Source: Acrocarpospora macrocephala
GTDB taxonomy: Bacteria; Actinomycetota; Actinomycetes; Streptosporangiales; Streptosporangiaceae
Assembly: GCF_009687865.1 (NCBI RefSeq)
Contig: NZ_BLAE01000021.1
Location: 1 to 64,000, forward strand
Length of the DNA: 64,000 nucleotides
Reading direction: 5' to 3'
Below the pieces are notes generated by a model. It had not been told where the DNA came from, made no database searches, and saw only the letters and a list, made by a program, of their open reading frames with translations. Shown piece by piece: positions 1-8,378 of this stretch. Within the stretch, counting starts at the first letter, position 1. Every line of letters begins with the position of its first letter. A program made the translations under genes and the position numbers.

Positions 1-1331
1 GTGGAGGGCGCGTGGGTGGAGTCGGCGTCATGGGTGGGGTGGCCGGTGATGGGGTCGGTGGTGGTGGGGTGGTCGTGTGTTGGGTGGTCGGTGGGGAGGG
101 ATTCGGCGCGGACCAGGACCAGCAGTTCGGTGGTGACCTTTTTGCTCAGCAGCGCTGACAGGGCGTCGGCCTGGCGGACCCGGAGCGGGCGGTCGTCGTC
201 CTTGCCTTTCGGCCGGGCGTAGGCGGCCAGGAACTCGCGCAGCCGGGCGCCGGCCTCACGCGGCAGCCGGAACTCCCCCTCCACACCACCCGTACTGGAC
301 GGGCGCACCAGCAGGGAACGGGTGACGTAGTCGGTTTCGGCGTCATCGTCCAGGGTGCCCGGATCCAGCAGCTCCCGCAGGTACTGTCCGGCCTTGCGAA
401 TCTCGGCCGGGGAGGCGCTGTCGGCCAAATCCAGCAGGATCGGCTCGGCCAGCGCCGCCTGCGCGTCGGTCAGGTGGGCGGTGACCTGGCAGATCGTTTC
501 GACCGACCCCTCGGCCAGCGTGCCGGAGGCGAACCGATCCCGGACGACAGGCAGGCGGGCCAGCTGGGTGGCCAGCCGGATCAGACGAGAGGCGCCCGCA
601 CCGCTCATCCCCGCCGAGGCGCGCAGCCAGGTACCGGTGGAGGCGTGCCCGCCGCTTCCGGCGCTCCTGGCCTCACCGGTGGCGTGGACGCGCCCCACCC
701 GGGCGGCGATCGCCGAACTCAGCCGGTCCTGGGAGAACAGCAGGTCTTCGGTCTCGCCCACGCACAACCCGGCATCCTCGGGCAGGTCGGTCACCGCAAT
801 CCGGGAGGCGAGCCGCCGGAACTCGGCCACCAACACCCCCGAACCCACCGACTCGCCCCACACCTCCGGCCCCGCCGAGCGACCAGGATCGGTGCAGCGA
901 CCGGCGTCGGTGGAGCGACCAGGATCGGTGGAGCGACCAGGATCGGTGGAGCGACCAGGATCGGTGGAGCGACCAGGATCGGTGGAGCGACCAGGATCGG
1001 TGGAGCGACCAGAGTCGGCCGAGCGGCCAGGATCGGTGGAGCGGTCGGCGTCGGCCGAGCGGCCAGGGCCGGTGGAGCGGCCGGTGTCGGGGGAGCGGCC
1101 GTGGAGGAACTGCTGCCGTGCGTTCTGCCGCGGAGTGTTCTGCTGCCCTGCCTCGCCGTATGGGTCGCCGTATGGGTCGCTGTGCGCGTCGTCGTGGGTG
1201 TCGTCGGCGGAACGCCGGGGCGGGACGTAGTCAGGATCCAGCACGGTGCCCTTCAGGAACGCGGGCAACTCGCGTCCGCGGACGCCCCCCGCACGGGAGG
1301 GATCCCGCACCTCGATCGGAGAACCGAGCAT
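1..1331 (-). CDS. DUF222 (13E12-repeat type) protein, C-terminus beyond window
   Basis: An open frame starts at the ATG at 1331 and runs leftwards off the window (about 443 codons seen, no stop). The first ~70 residues are polar and precede an Arg-Ser-Thr-Asp-Pro-Gly repeat tract. A helical DUF222-like region follows, with features such as TWLRASAGMSGAGAS and the LARLPVVRDRFASG/GSVETICQVTAHLTD segment. Proteins of this family usually end in an HNH endonuclease domain, which would lie outside the window, so nuclease activity cannot be judged here. They occur in many copies in actinomycete genomes. The long open frames on the other strand are GC-rich shadows. Confidence 0.85.
   Translation of the reverse strand, partial: MLGSPIEVRDPSRAGGVRGRELPAFLKGTVLDPDYVPPRRSADDTHDDAHSDPYGDPYGEAGQQNTPRQNARQQFLHGRSPDTGRSTGPGRSADADRSTDPGRSADSGRSTDPGRSTDPGRSTDPGRSTDPGRSTDPGRSTDAGRCTDPGRSAGPEVWGESVGSGVLVAEFRRLASRIAVTDLPEDAGLCVGETEDLLFSQDRLSSAIAARVGRVHATGEARSAGSGGHASTGTWLRASAGMSGAGASRLIRLATQLARLPVVRDRFASGTLAEGSVETICQVTAHLTDAQAALAEPILLDLADSASPAEIRKAGQYLRELLDPGTLDDDAETDYVTRSLLVRPSSTGGVEGEFRLPREAGARLREFLAAYARPKGKDDDRPLRVRQADALSALLSKKVTTELLVLVRAESLPTDHPTHDHPTTTDPITGHPTHDADSTHAPS
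885..1100. repeat. 18-bp in-frame tandem repeat, about 12 units
   Basis: Twelve consecutive 18-bp units lie inside the DUF222 gene. Units 3 to 7 (921-1010) are identical (aggatcggtggagcgacc on the + strand); the flanking units differ by a few bases. On the coding strand each unit encodes six residues, mostly Arg-Ser-Thr-Asp-Pro-Gly, giving a low-complexity linker between the N-terminal tail and the DUF222 region. Perfect identity in the middle suggests recent slippage or copy-number change. Confidence 0.95.
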
Positions 1332-1714
1332 GAAGGCGCCCCCCTTTCGCACCGGCGGATCCGAACAACCACCCTCACGCTATCCAGCAGCTACGACAAA
1401 ACCGGGCCTCAGTCCGCGACAAAACCGCAGGTCACGCGCCCCGTGAAAAGATCTACCTACCCGCCGCCATCCGAAGATCCATCCGCCACGCCCGATCAGG
1501 AGCAGCGCACCAACCCACAGACCCTCAACTCGCGAGGAACAAGCGCTCGTCTCGGCCAAACGCCACTGGACAAGATCATGAGACAGCGGACGTCAAGGCG
1601 GGGAGGCATCGAGCAGATAAGTTCGGGTCCTGCGGTTAGAGGGGCCAGCGTGGCACCGACGAGCTCAAGCGATATTCCTAGACCAGCGAGGGCAGCATTT
1701 CCAGAGCAGCGAGG
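1332..1714. other. Intergenic gap without recognised gene
   Basis: This gap of about 380 bp separates the DUF222 gene start from the 3' end of the catabolic operon. It must hold the DUF222 promoter. I see no convincing small gene, strong terminator hairpin or operator copy in it. Confidence 0.5.
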
Positions 1715-2605
1715 TCAGCGGAGGCCGACGATCTCGGCGTATCTGGTCATGTCGCGTTCGTAGGCGTCGTCGCCGATTCTCGGGGAGACCACCACCTCGT
1801 CGAGGCCCAGTTCGGCGCAGCGGCGGATGTAGACGGCGTCGTCCTCCCAGTCCTTCTCCGTTTTCCCCTTGGCGCGGCGGCCGACCCGCAGTGACACGTC
1901 GGCGCGGCTGCGTCCGGCGGCGACCAGGCGGCTCTCCAGTTCTTCGGTGAAGCGGGCGATGTCGTCGTAGCTCTGGCTGTAGCCGGCCCAGCCGTCGCCG
2001 AGTTCGACGATGCGGCGGAGGGTGGCGGGGCTGTTGCCGCCGACGATGATCGGGGGGTGCGGGCGCTGGATCGGTTTGGGGAAGGCGTACAGCGGGGGGA
2101 AGTCGACGAACTCGCCGTGGAATTCGGTCAGTTCGTCGTCGGCCCAGGTGGCTTTCATGGCGCGGAGGTATTCGTCCATGCGGGCGCCGCGGCGTTCGAA
2201 GGGCACGTCGAGGACCGCGTACTCCTCGGCGGACCAGCCGACGCCGACGCCGAAGTTGAAGCGGCCGCCGGAGAGCTGGTCCACGGTGGCGATCTGGCGG
2301 GCGGTCACGACGGGGTTCCGCTGCGGGACGACCATCACGTACGTGCCGATGCGGATGCGCGAGGTGGCGGCGGCGATGGCGCCCGCCAGCACGAGCGGGT
2401 CGTGCACGCCCCTGGTGGCGTTGACCTCGACCGCGCCCCCCTGCTCGTACGGATACTTGGAGGTGTAACGCGGCATGAAGACCACGTGCTCGGGCAGCCA
2501 CACCGAGTGGAAGCCGAGCCCCTCGATGAGCTGGGCCGACTCGATGGACCAGCGCCCGGCGCGGGGACCGGCCCCCGGGTACCACTCACTGATGCCGATC
2601 TTCAC
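1715..2605 (-). CDS. LLM class F420-dependent oxidoreductase
   Basis: The 296-residue protein has the luciferase-like monooxygenase (LLM) TIM-barrel pattern. It starts MKIGISEWYPG, followed by GFHSVWLPEHVVF, the VVTARQIATVDQLSGGR segment and FNFGVGVGWSAEEY, all typical of the Rv-type F420 subgroup. Such enzymes use F420H2 or reduced flavin to reduce or oxidise small organic substrates. It is the last gene of the minus-strand operon and its ATG overlaps the stop of the upstream acyl-CoA synthetase gene by 4 bp. One of five LLM paralogues in the island; substrate unknown, and the F420 versus FMN choice is inferred from family resemblance. Confidence 0.92.
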   Translation of the reverse strand: MKIGISEWYPGAGPRAGRWSIESAQLIEGLGFHSVWLPEHVVFMPRYTSKYPYEQGGAVEVNATRGVHDPLVLAGAIAAATSRIRIGTYVMVVPQRNPVVTARQIATVDQLSGGRFNFGVGVGWSAEEYAVLDVPFERRGARMDEYLRAMKATWADDELTEFHGEFVDFPPLYAFPKPIQRPHPPIIVGGNSPATLRRIVELGDGWAGYSQSYDDIARFTEELESRLVAAGRSRADVSLRVGRRAKGKTEKDWEDDAVYIRRCAELGLDEVVVSPRIGDDAYERDMTRYAEIVGLR

Positions 2606-4149
2606 AGCGTGCTCCCTTCGGGGTTCAGGAACGCCTCGCGCAGCACGTGTTTCATCACCTTCATGCTGGAATTGCGGGGCAACGCCGCCACGAAGAAGAT
2701 CCTCCGCGGCTTCTTGTACGAGGCGAGCCGCTCCTGGACGTACTCCACGATCTGCTCTTCCGTGAGCGTCTCCCCGGGCTTGACCACCACGGCGACCGAG
2801 ACGGCCTCACCCCACCGGTCGTCGGGGAGACCGAAGGCGGCGGCGTCCGCCACCGAGTCCATGGTGAGCAGCACCCGCTCGACCTCCGCCGGGTACACGT
2901 TGGCGCCCCCGGTGATGATCAGTTCCTTGGAGCGCCCGGTGACGTAGAAATACCCCGCTTCGTCCTGGTAGCCCAGATCGCCGGTGTAGTACTCGCCGTC
3001 GCGGAAGACCTCGGCGGTCTTCTCCGGCTGGCCCTGGTACCCGGAGAACATGGTGTCGCACTCGATGACGAGCTCGCCGACCTCCCCCACGGGAACCGGC
3101 TCGCGGTCGGCGTCCACCACCCGGACCGCGGCCGTGGGCAGCGGGCGGCCCACCGAGGCGAAGATGTCCTTGGCCTGGGTGCGGCCGGTCCAGTCGGCGC
3201 GGTTGGTGATGGTGATCGGCCCGACCACCTCGGTCATGCCCCACGTCTCGACCAGCCGGTCGCCGATCACGTCCACCAGCGTCCCGGCCAGTTCGGGTGG
3301 GAGCGGTCCGCCCGAGTGCAGCACGGACAGGAGGGTGTCGAGAACCTGCGGATAGAGCCGCAGCGCCTCCAGGAGGCCCGGGATCAGCGGGGTGAGGCCA
3401 AGCGTGAAGGTGGAGCCGCGCTCGGCCATGTGCGCGCCCCACTGCTCGGGGGTGGCGCCGGGGATGAAGGAGACCGTGCCACCGGTGTAGAAATGCGGAA
3501 ATATCACGCCCCAGATGCCGGACACGAAGGACCAGCCGCCCGGGAAGGCGCAGTGCCCGTGCAACGGCAGGCGGTAGGCGTACGGGACCAGCTTGGTGCA
3601 GCCCGCGACGGCGCGGTGCGAGGCGAGCGCCCCCTTGGGGAAGCCGGTGGTTCCGCTGGTGTAGCCGATGATGGCGATATCCGAAGGGGTGGCCGTGGGC
3701 GGCAGCGGTTCGTCGCTCGACCCGCGCAGCGCCTCGGCGTAGGACTCGCCGCCGTCCCCGCCGATGGCCAGCCACGCCGCCAGCCCGGCCGCCGACCGGG
3801 TGCGCGCAACCGTGGCGGCGACCCCGTCGGTGTGCACCAGGGCCCGCGCCCCCGAGTCGGTCAGCACGTAGTCGATCTCCTCGGCGGTGAGCCGGTCGTT
3901 GACGTGCACCACGGGGTAGCCGCCGAGGGCCAGCCCGACGTAGACCTCGAGGGACTCGATCCGGTTCTCCAGGAGCGCGGCGACATGGGTCCCCGGCGCC
4001 AGCCCGCGCGAGCGCAGCGCATGAGCCAGCCGCCGCCCCGCCGCCACCACCTCCGCGAAGGTACGGCTGGCGCCCTGCGACTCCACCGCGACGTGGGGGC
4101 CGAAGCGCCGGCCGGCCTTCTCGAAGATCTCTCCCATCGTGTCGCTCAT
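2602..4149 (-). CDS. Acyl-CoA synthetase (AMP-binding, FadD-like)
   Basis: This 515-residue adenylate-forming enzyme should activate a carboxylic acid to its CoA thioester through an acyl-AMP. The P-loop-like motif YTSGTTGFPKG, the A5-type motif ETWGMTEVVG, the hinge region YYTGDLGYQDEAGYFYVTGR and the C-terminal lysine motif SSMKVMKHVLRE are all present, so it looks catalytically complete. Start and stop overlap the neighbouring genes by ATGA, indicating translational coupling with the amidohydrolase upstream and the LLM gene downstream. It is one of two synthetases in the island; the acid it uses cannot be read from sequence. Confidence 0.94.
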   Translation of the reverse strand: MSDTMGEIFEKAGRRFGPHVAVESQGASRTFAEVVAAGRRLAHALRSRGLAPGTHVAALLENRIESLEVYVGLALGGYPVVHVNDRLTAEEIDYVLTDSGARALVHTDGVAATVARTRSAAGLAAWLAIGGDGGESYAEALRGSSDEPLPPTATPSDIAIIGYTSGTTGFPKGALASHRAVAGCTKLVPYAYRLPLHGHCAFPGGWSFVSGIWGVIFPHFYTGGTVSFIPGATPEQWGAHMAERGSTFTLGLTPLIPGLLEALRLYPQVLDTLLSVLHSGGPLPPELAGTLVDVIGDRLVETWGMTEVVGPITITNRADWTGRTQAKDIFASVGRPLPTAAVRVVDADREPVPVGEVGELVIECDTMFSGYQGQPEKTAEVFRDGEYYTGDLGYQDEAGYFYVTGRSKELIITGGANVYPAEVERVLLTMDSVADAAAFGLPDDRWGEAVSVAVVVKPGETLTEEQIVEYVQERLASYKKPRRIFFVAALPRNSSMKVMKHVLREAFLNPEGSTL

Positions 4150-5108
4150 GACAGCTCCTTGAGGTTGAAGACACGGACCGCGTTGGCGGCCAGAAACAGT
4201 GCGAGTTCCTCCGCGGCCAGGACGGGCGGCTCCCCTGCGTACGGCTCCGCCAGGCTGGCGACCCTATCGATCCAGGTCATGAGCTCCTCGCCCCGGGGGT
4301 CCGACCGGTCGCCGCGGATGATGTCGGAGCCGAAGATCAGCCGATGCGCCCCGAGCTGGGCGCGCATCCTGGCGACGCGCCGGCGGAACTCGGGGTAGTC
4401 GGCCAGCGCGCAGCGCTGCCACAACGACAGCTCCAGGTAGGCCCGCTGCCAGCCGGTGGCGGCGTCCAGGGCCTCCGCCCACCAGGCCTCGAGACCGGCG
4501 TGCGCGAAGACGACGGTCATCGCCGGGTACCTGGCCAGCAGGGCGGCCACCTCGGCGGGCCGGGAGCGCACGGTCTGCAGCGGGTCGCCGCCCAGCGGGG
4601 AGGTGTGCACGACCACGGGCAGGTCCAGCTCCAGGATCCGCTCGAACAGCCACGCGTGGGCCGGGTCGCCCAGGTCCCAGCCGGCCGCCGGGTAGAGCTT
4701 CACCCCCCGGCAGCCGGGCATCCGGGCCGCGTGGTCCAGGATCTCGGCGGCGTCGGGGTGGCGGGGGTCGATCCCCGCGCAGAAGAAGAGCCTGCCGGGG
4801 ACCGCGTCGGCCAGCACCTGGTTGCGGGCGTGCAGGTCGCGGATGGGCAGGTGCTCGCCCGCCGGGCGGCCGACGATCGTCCAGTCCACGACCGGCATCA
4901 CCCCGGCGGCGACCCCGGCCCGGTCGAAGGCGGCGATGGTCAGCGCGCCGTCCGGGTCACTCTGCCCCATCCCGACCCGGGGGAAGATGTCGGCCGGGTC
5001 CCGTTCGGGGTGGCTGCGCCCGGCGGCCTGCCGCGCCCACGCCCGGCGCAGCCCTTCGGGCAGCCAGGACGCGTCCAGGATGTGCATGTGGCCGTCGACG
5101 ACGTTCAT
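4146..5108 (-). CDS. Amidohydrolase-2 family metal-dependent hydrolase
   Basis: The 320-residue protein shows an amidohydrolase TIM barrel: the HxH metal motif in VDGHMHIL near the N-terminus, a KLYPAAGW strand, metal-site histidines in VVVHTSPLGG and VVFAHAGLE, and a late Asp in FGSDIIRGD. This family includes ACMSD-like decarboxylases and hydrolases acting on ring-cleavage products. The ATG at 5108 overlaps the thiolase stop, which fixes the start; a longer frame upstream is only a shadow of the thiolase gene. In this context it could open a ring or lactone, or decarboxylate an intermediate (inference). Confidence 0.9.
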   Translation of the reverse strand: MNVVDGHMHILDASWLPEGLRRAWARQAAGRSHPERDPADIFPRVGMGQSDPDGALTIAAFDRAGVAAGVMPVVDWTIVGRPAGEHLPIRDLHARNQVLADAVPGRLFFCAGIDPRHPDAAEILDHAARMPGCRGVKLYPAAGWDLGDPAHAWLFERILELDLPVVVHTSPLGGDPLQTVRSRPAEVAALLARYPAMTVVFAHAGLEAWWAEALDAATGWQRAYLELSLWQRCALADYPEFRRRVARMRAQLGAHRLIFGSDIIRGDRSDPRGEELMTWIDRVASLAEPYAGEPPVLAAEELALFLAANAVRVFNLKELS

Positions 5109-6280
5109 CCGGCGGCCAGGATGTGCACGGTGGAGGCGGCGGTCTCCCAGTCGATGACGCCCCCGCCGATCTGGGCCAGGCCGACGCGGACGTGGGGCAG
5201 CTGGAGCTCGCCCGCCTCGCCCCGGATCTGCTGGGTGATGTCGTGGACCTGGGCGAGGCCGCTGGCCCCGAGGGCGTGACCACGCCCGACGAGGCCGCCG
5301 GAGACATTCACCGGCATCGCGCCGGACCGTTCGGTGACGCCCGTCATGGCCCACTCCTGCTCCTGGCCGGGCGCGCAGAGCCCGAGCTCGCTCCAGGTGA
5401 GCAGCTCGTACGCGACGGACGCGTCGTGCACCTCGGCGAAGTCGACGTCCCCAGGGCCGAGCCCCGCCTGCTCGTACGCCGCCAGCCCCGCGGCCTTGGC
5501 GGCACCGGGCGCGCCTTCGACGCCCTTGGGCGGGCGGGTGGCCAGCCGGGAGGCCAGGATCCTGACGTCGCGCGGCGAGGAACCCGCCCGGGTCACCACC
5601 ACAGCCGCCGCCCCGTCGCTGATCGGGGAGCTCATCAGCACGGTGAGCGGATCCACCACCACCCGGGCCTTCAGCACGTCCTCCGGGGAGCCGCCGAACC
5701 TGCGGTGCGCCATCGGGTTGAGCCGGGCGTTCTCCAGCGACCGCGAGGTCACCCTGGCCAGGCCCGCCATGCTCACGCCGCGCTCGCCGAAGAGCGTCCT
5801 GGCCAGGCGCGCCTGCCGGTCCACGAACGGGCTGCGGTCCTCCCCCGCGCCGTCGCCGACCGCGAACCCGTCCTCCACGTCCATGCCCGCGCCGAACGCG
5901 CGGAACGTCCGGGTACGGTCCTCGTGATTGGCCTTCTCCACCCCCAGCGCCAGCACGGTGTCGTGCATGCCGGAGGCGACCGCCAGCCACGCCAGGTGCA
6001 GCGCGTTGCCGCCGGAGGCGCAGGCGTTCTCCACGTTGTGCACCGGGATGGTGCCGAACCCGAGGGGGTAGGTGACGGTCTCGCCCCTGATGCTCTCCTG
6101 GCCGGTGATGAGACCGGCGAGCGCGTTGGCGAAGAACACCGCCTGGATGTCGCCGACCTCCATCCCGGCGTCCGCCAGCGCGGCCCGCGTCGCCTGCCGG
6201 CCCAGGTCCTTCATGGAGGAGCCGAGGAACTTGCCGAACGGGGTCATGCCGACCCCGCGGATCACCACGTCGTTTCGCAC
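5105..6280 (-). CDS. Thiolase family protein with intact catalytic cysteine
   Basis: The 391-residue thiolase-fold protein retains the nucleophilic Cys in NVENACASGGNAL and a C-terminal GGLVGRGHALGASGLAQ loop carrying the His-Gly element. That suggests true thiolytic cleavage of a 3-oxoacyl-CoA, or an SCP2-type variant. It resembles lipid-transfer-protein-like thiolases more than FadA-type enzymes. Start is ATG 6280; the stop overlaps the amidohydrolase start. A 103-bp gap separates it from the upstream SDR gene; I see no operator copy there, so it probably belongs to the same transcript as the genes to its right. Confidence 0.92.
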   Translation of the reverse strand: MRNDVVIRGVGMTPFGKFLGSSMKDLGRQATRAALADAGMEVGDIQAVFFANALAGLITGQESIRGETVTYPLGFGTIPVHNVENACASGGNALHLAWLAVASGMHDTVLALGVEKANHEDRTRTFRAFGAGMDVEDGFAVGDGAGEDRSPFVDRQARLARTLFGERGVSMAGLARVTSRSLENARLNPMAHRRFGGSPEDVLKARVVVDPLTVLMSSPISDGAAAVVVTRAGSSPRDVRILASRLATRPPKGVEGAPGAAKAAGLAAYEQAGLGPGDVDFAEVHDASVAYELLTWSELGLCAPGQEQEWAMTGVTERSGAMPVNVSGGLVGRGHALGASGLAQVHDITQQIRGEAGELQLPHVRVGLAQIGGGVIDWETAASTVHILAAG

Positions 6281-6383
6281 GGTCGTCTATCCCTTCGTTA
6301 ATTAGAAAGTCGTGATCTGGACGGCCGCAGCGGTGAGTCGCCTGGTCGGCGGCGTTGCGGCTGTCTATGGGACGGGTTTCTGA

Positions 6384-7184
6384 TTAAGAGGGGGTGGGCC
6401 AGGAGGCGCTGACGCCGCCGTCCACGATCAGGCTCTGGCCGGTGACGTAGCCGGCGTCGTCGGAGGCGAGAAAGGCCACGGCGGCGGCGGCCTCCTCGGG
6501 GCGGCCTTCGCGGCCCATCGGGACCACGGCGGCGCGCGCGGGCGCCCCCTCTTCGCCGAACTCGCGCCGCACCAGCGGCGAGTCGATGACGCCGAGCACG
6601 ACCGCGTTGGCGCGGATGCCGCGCGCGGCGTAGCGGACGGCGATGTGCCGCATGACGGCGAGCTGCGCCGCCTTGGTGGCCTCGTACGACAACGACCGGC
6701 GGCTGCTCAGCAGCCCGGCGGTGGAGCCGACGAAGACGAACGCGCCGCGCGAGCGGGCCAGCATGGGCTCCAGCGCGGCCTGGGCGGTGAGCCAGTGCGA
6801 GCGCAGGTTGACCGCCTCGGAGTACTCCCACTCCGCGACGCTCTGCGCCTTGATCGGCTCCCGCCCGGAGACGCCGACGTTGCAGACCACGATGTCGAGG
6901 CGCCCGAAGGAGCCGAGGGCGCTCGCCACGGCCGCCTGGCAGGACGCGGCGTCGGCGGCGTCCACCGCGACCGCCAGGCCCGGCCCGGCCTGCGCGGCCA
7001 CGGTGGCCTGGGCCCGGCCGAGGTCGATGTCGCCGACCACCACGGTGGCGCCCTCCGCGGCCAGGCGCAGGGCGATGGCCCGGCCGTTGCCCATGGGGAG
7101 CGGCTCGCCGGGCCGGGCGGGGCCGTGGCTGCCGCCGCCCAGCACGTACGCCACCTGCCCGGCCAATCTGCCCTCAAGAGCCAT
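6384..7184 (-). CDS. Short-chain dehydrogenase/reductase (SDR)
   Basis: A 266-residue SDR. The cofactor loop is unusual: instead of TGxxxGxG it reads VLGGGSHG, followed by an insertion before GNGRAIALRLAAEGA. The Asp in VVGDIDLG suggests preference for NAD(H). The catalytic SYEATK motif (Tyr-x-x-x-Lys) is intact and the protein ends with VTGQSLIVDGG. It probably oxidises a hydroxyacyl-CoA or secondary alcohol. It lies 9 bp downstream of the acyl-CoA dehydrogenase stop, in the same operon. Confidence 0.92.
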   Translation of the reverse strand: MALEGRLAGQVAYVLGGGSHGPARPGEPLPMGNGRAIALRLAAEGATVVVGDIDLGRAQATVAAQAGPGLAVAVDAADAASCQAAVASALGSFGRLDIVVCNVGVSGREPIKAQSVAEWEYSEAVNLRSHWLTAQAALEPMLARSRGAFVFVGSTAGLLSSRRSLSYEATKAAQLAVMRHIAVRYAARGIRANAVVLGVIDSPLVRREFGEEGAPARAAVVPMGREGRPEEAAAAVAFLASDDAGYVTGQSLIVDGGVSASWPTPS

Positions 7185-7193
7185 GAAAGCCCC

Positions 7194-8378
7194 TCAGTAC
7201 GAGCGCGGCAGGTCGAGCACCTGCTGCGCGATGAAGTTCAAGGACATCTCCTGGCTGACCGGGGCCAGCCGCATGATCCGCGCCTCGCGCCAGTAGCGTT
7301 CGACGTGGAACTCGTGGGCGTAGCCGAGCCCGCCGTGGGTCTGCACGGCCCGGTCGGCGGCGTCGTAGCCGGCCTGCGCGGCCAGGTACTTGGCGATGTT
7401 GGCCTCGGCCCCGCAGGACAGGCCCGCGTCGTAGCGCTGGGCCGCCACCATGGTCATCTGCCAGGCCGCCTCCAGCCGGGCGTAGGCGTCGGCCAGCGGG
7501 TGGCTGATGGCCTGGTTGGCGCCGATCGGCCGGTCGAAGACCTCGCGCACCCGGGCGTAGTCGGTGGCGCGGCGCAGCGCCGCGTAGCCGATCCCGACCG
7601 CCTCGGCGGCGATCAGGATGCGCTCGGGGTTGAGCCCGGACAGGATGTGCTTGAAGCCCTTCCCCTCCTCGCCGACCAGCCGCCAGCCCTCGACCGGCAG
7701 CCGGTCGTAGAAGGTCTCGCAGCTGGCGACGGCGTTGCGGCCGGCCTTGGGGATGGGCCGGATGTCGACGTGCTCGCGGTCCAGGTCGATCAGGAACAGG
7801 CTGAGGCCGTCGAACCTGCGCCGCTCGTCGCCGGGGGCGGGGGCGGTGCGGGCCAGGATCAGCGCGACGTCGGACTCCAGCGCCTTACTGGTCCAGATCT
7901 TCTGGCCGGAGATCACCCAGTTGCCGCCGTCCCGTTCCGCGGCCGTCTTGATGCGGGAGGTGTCGGTGCCCGCGTCCGGTTCGGTGACCGCGAAGGCGAC
8001 GTGCAGCCTGCCCTCGGCGGCCGGGGGCAGGAACGTCTTCCTGAGCCGCTCGTTGCCGTACTTGAGCACCGGCTGGAGCCCGAACAGGTTCATGTGCAGG
8101 GCGGTGCAGCCGTTCATGGCCGCTCCGGAGGCGGCGACCTCGCGGAGCAGGATCGCCGCCTCGGTGACGCCGCGGCCGGCGCCGCCGTACTCCTCCGGCA
8201 GGGCGATCCCCAGCCAGCCGCCCTCGGCCATGGCGGTGAAGAACTCCCACGGAAAGCGGTGCTCGGCGTCGCAGGCGGCCCAGTACTCGTCGGGGAACTC
8301 GGCGCAGCGTTCGCGGACCGCCTCGGCGATCAGCGTGTGGTCGGGGTCGTCGAAGCCGCTCCCGAGGGCACCGCTCAC
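7194..8378 (-). CDS. Acyl-CoA dehydrogenase
   Basis: A 394-residue FAD-dependent acyl-CoA dehydrogenase. It has the AFAVTEPDAGTDTS and GQKIWTSKALESD substrate/FAD segments and a C-terminal HGGLGYAHEFHVERYWREAR region as in full-length homotetrameric members. GTG at 8378 overlaps the upstream hydrolase stop (GTGA), which fixes the start; the longer open frame to the right is a shadow. It would introduce a 2,3-double bond into an acyl-CoA. Substrate unknown. Confidence 0.92.
   Translation of the reverse strand: MSGALGSGFDDPDHTLIAEAVRERCAEFPDEYWAACDAEHRFPWEFFTAMAEGGWLGIALPEEYGGAGRGVTEAAILLREVAASGAAMNGCTALHMNLFGLQPVLKYGNERLRKTFLPPAAEGRLHVAFAVTEPDAGTDTSRIKTAAERDGGNWVISGQKIWTSKALESDVALILARTAPAPGDERRRFDGLSLFLIDLDREHVDIRPIPKAGRNAVASCETFYDRLPVEGWRLVGEEGKGFKHILSGLNPERILIAAEAVGIGYAALRRATDYARVREVFDRPIGANQAISHPLADAYARLEAAWQMTMVAAQRYDAGLSCGAEANIAKYLAAQAGYDAADRAVQTHGGLGYAHEFHVERYWREARIMRLAPVSQEMSLNFIAQQVLDLPRSY

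Noticed and set aside
885-1100. Tandem repeat as a CRISPR array
   Set aside because: Units are contiguous 18-bp repeats without spacers, and they stay in frame in a protein.
355-1763. Long + strand open frames rich in Arg, Ser and Gly over the DUF222 gene
   Set aside because: They are GC-rich shadows of the minus-strand DUF222 gene; their sequence is low-complexity and the minus frame has recognisable family motifs.
2647-4398. 583-codon + strand frame opposite the acyl-CoA synthetase
   Set aside because: It mirrors codon bias of the synthetase gene; the minus frame has all adenylate-forming motifs and operon overlaps.
5109-5990. N-terminal extension of the amidohydrolase frame
   Set aside because: It is an Arg/Gly-rich shadow inside the thiolase gene; the ATG at 5108 overlaps the thiolase stop.
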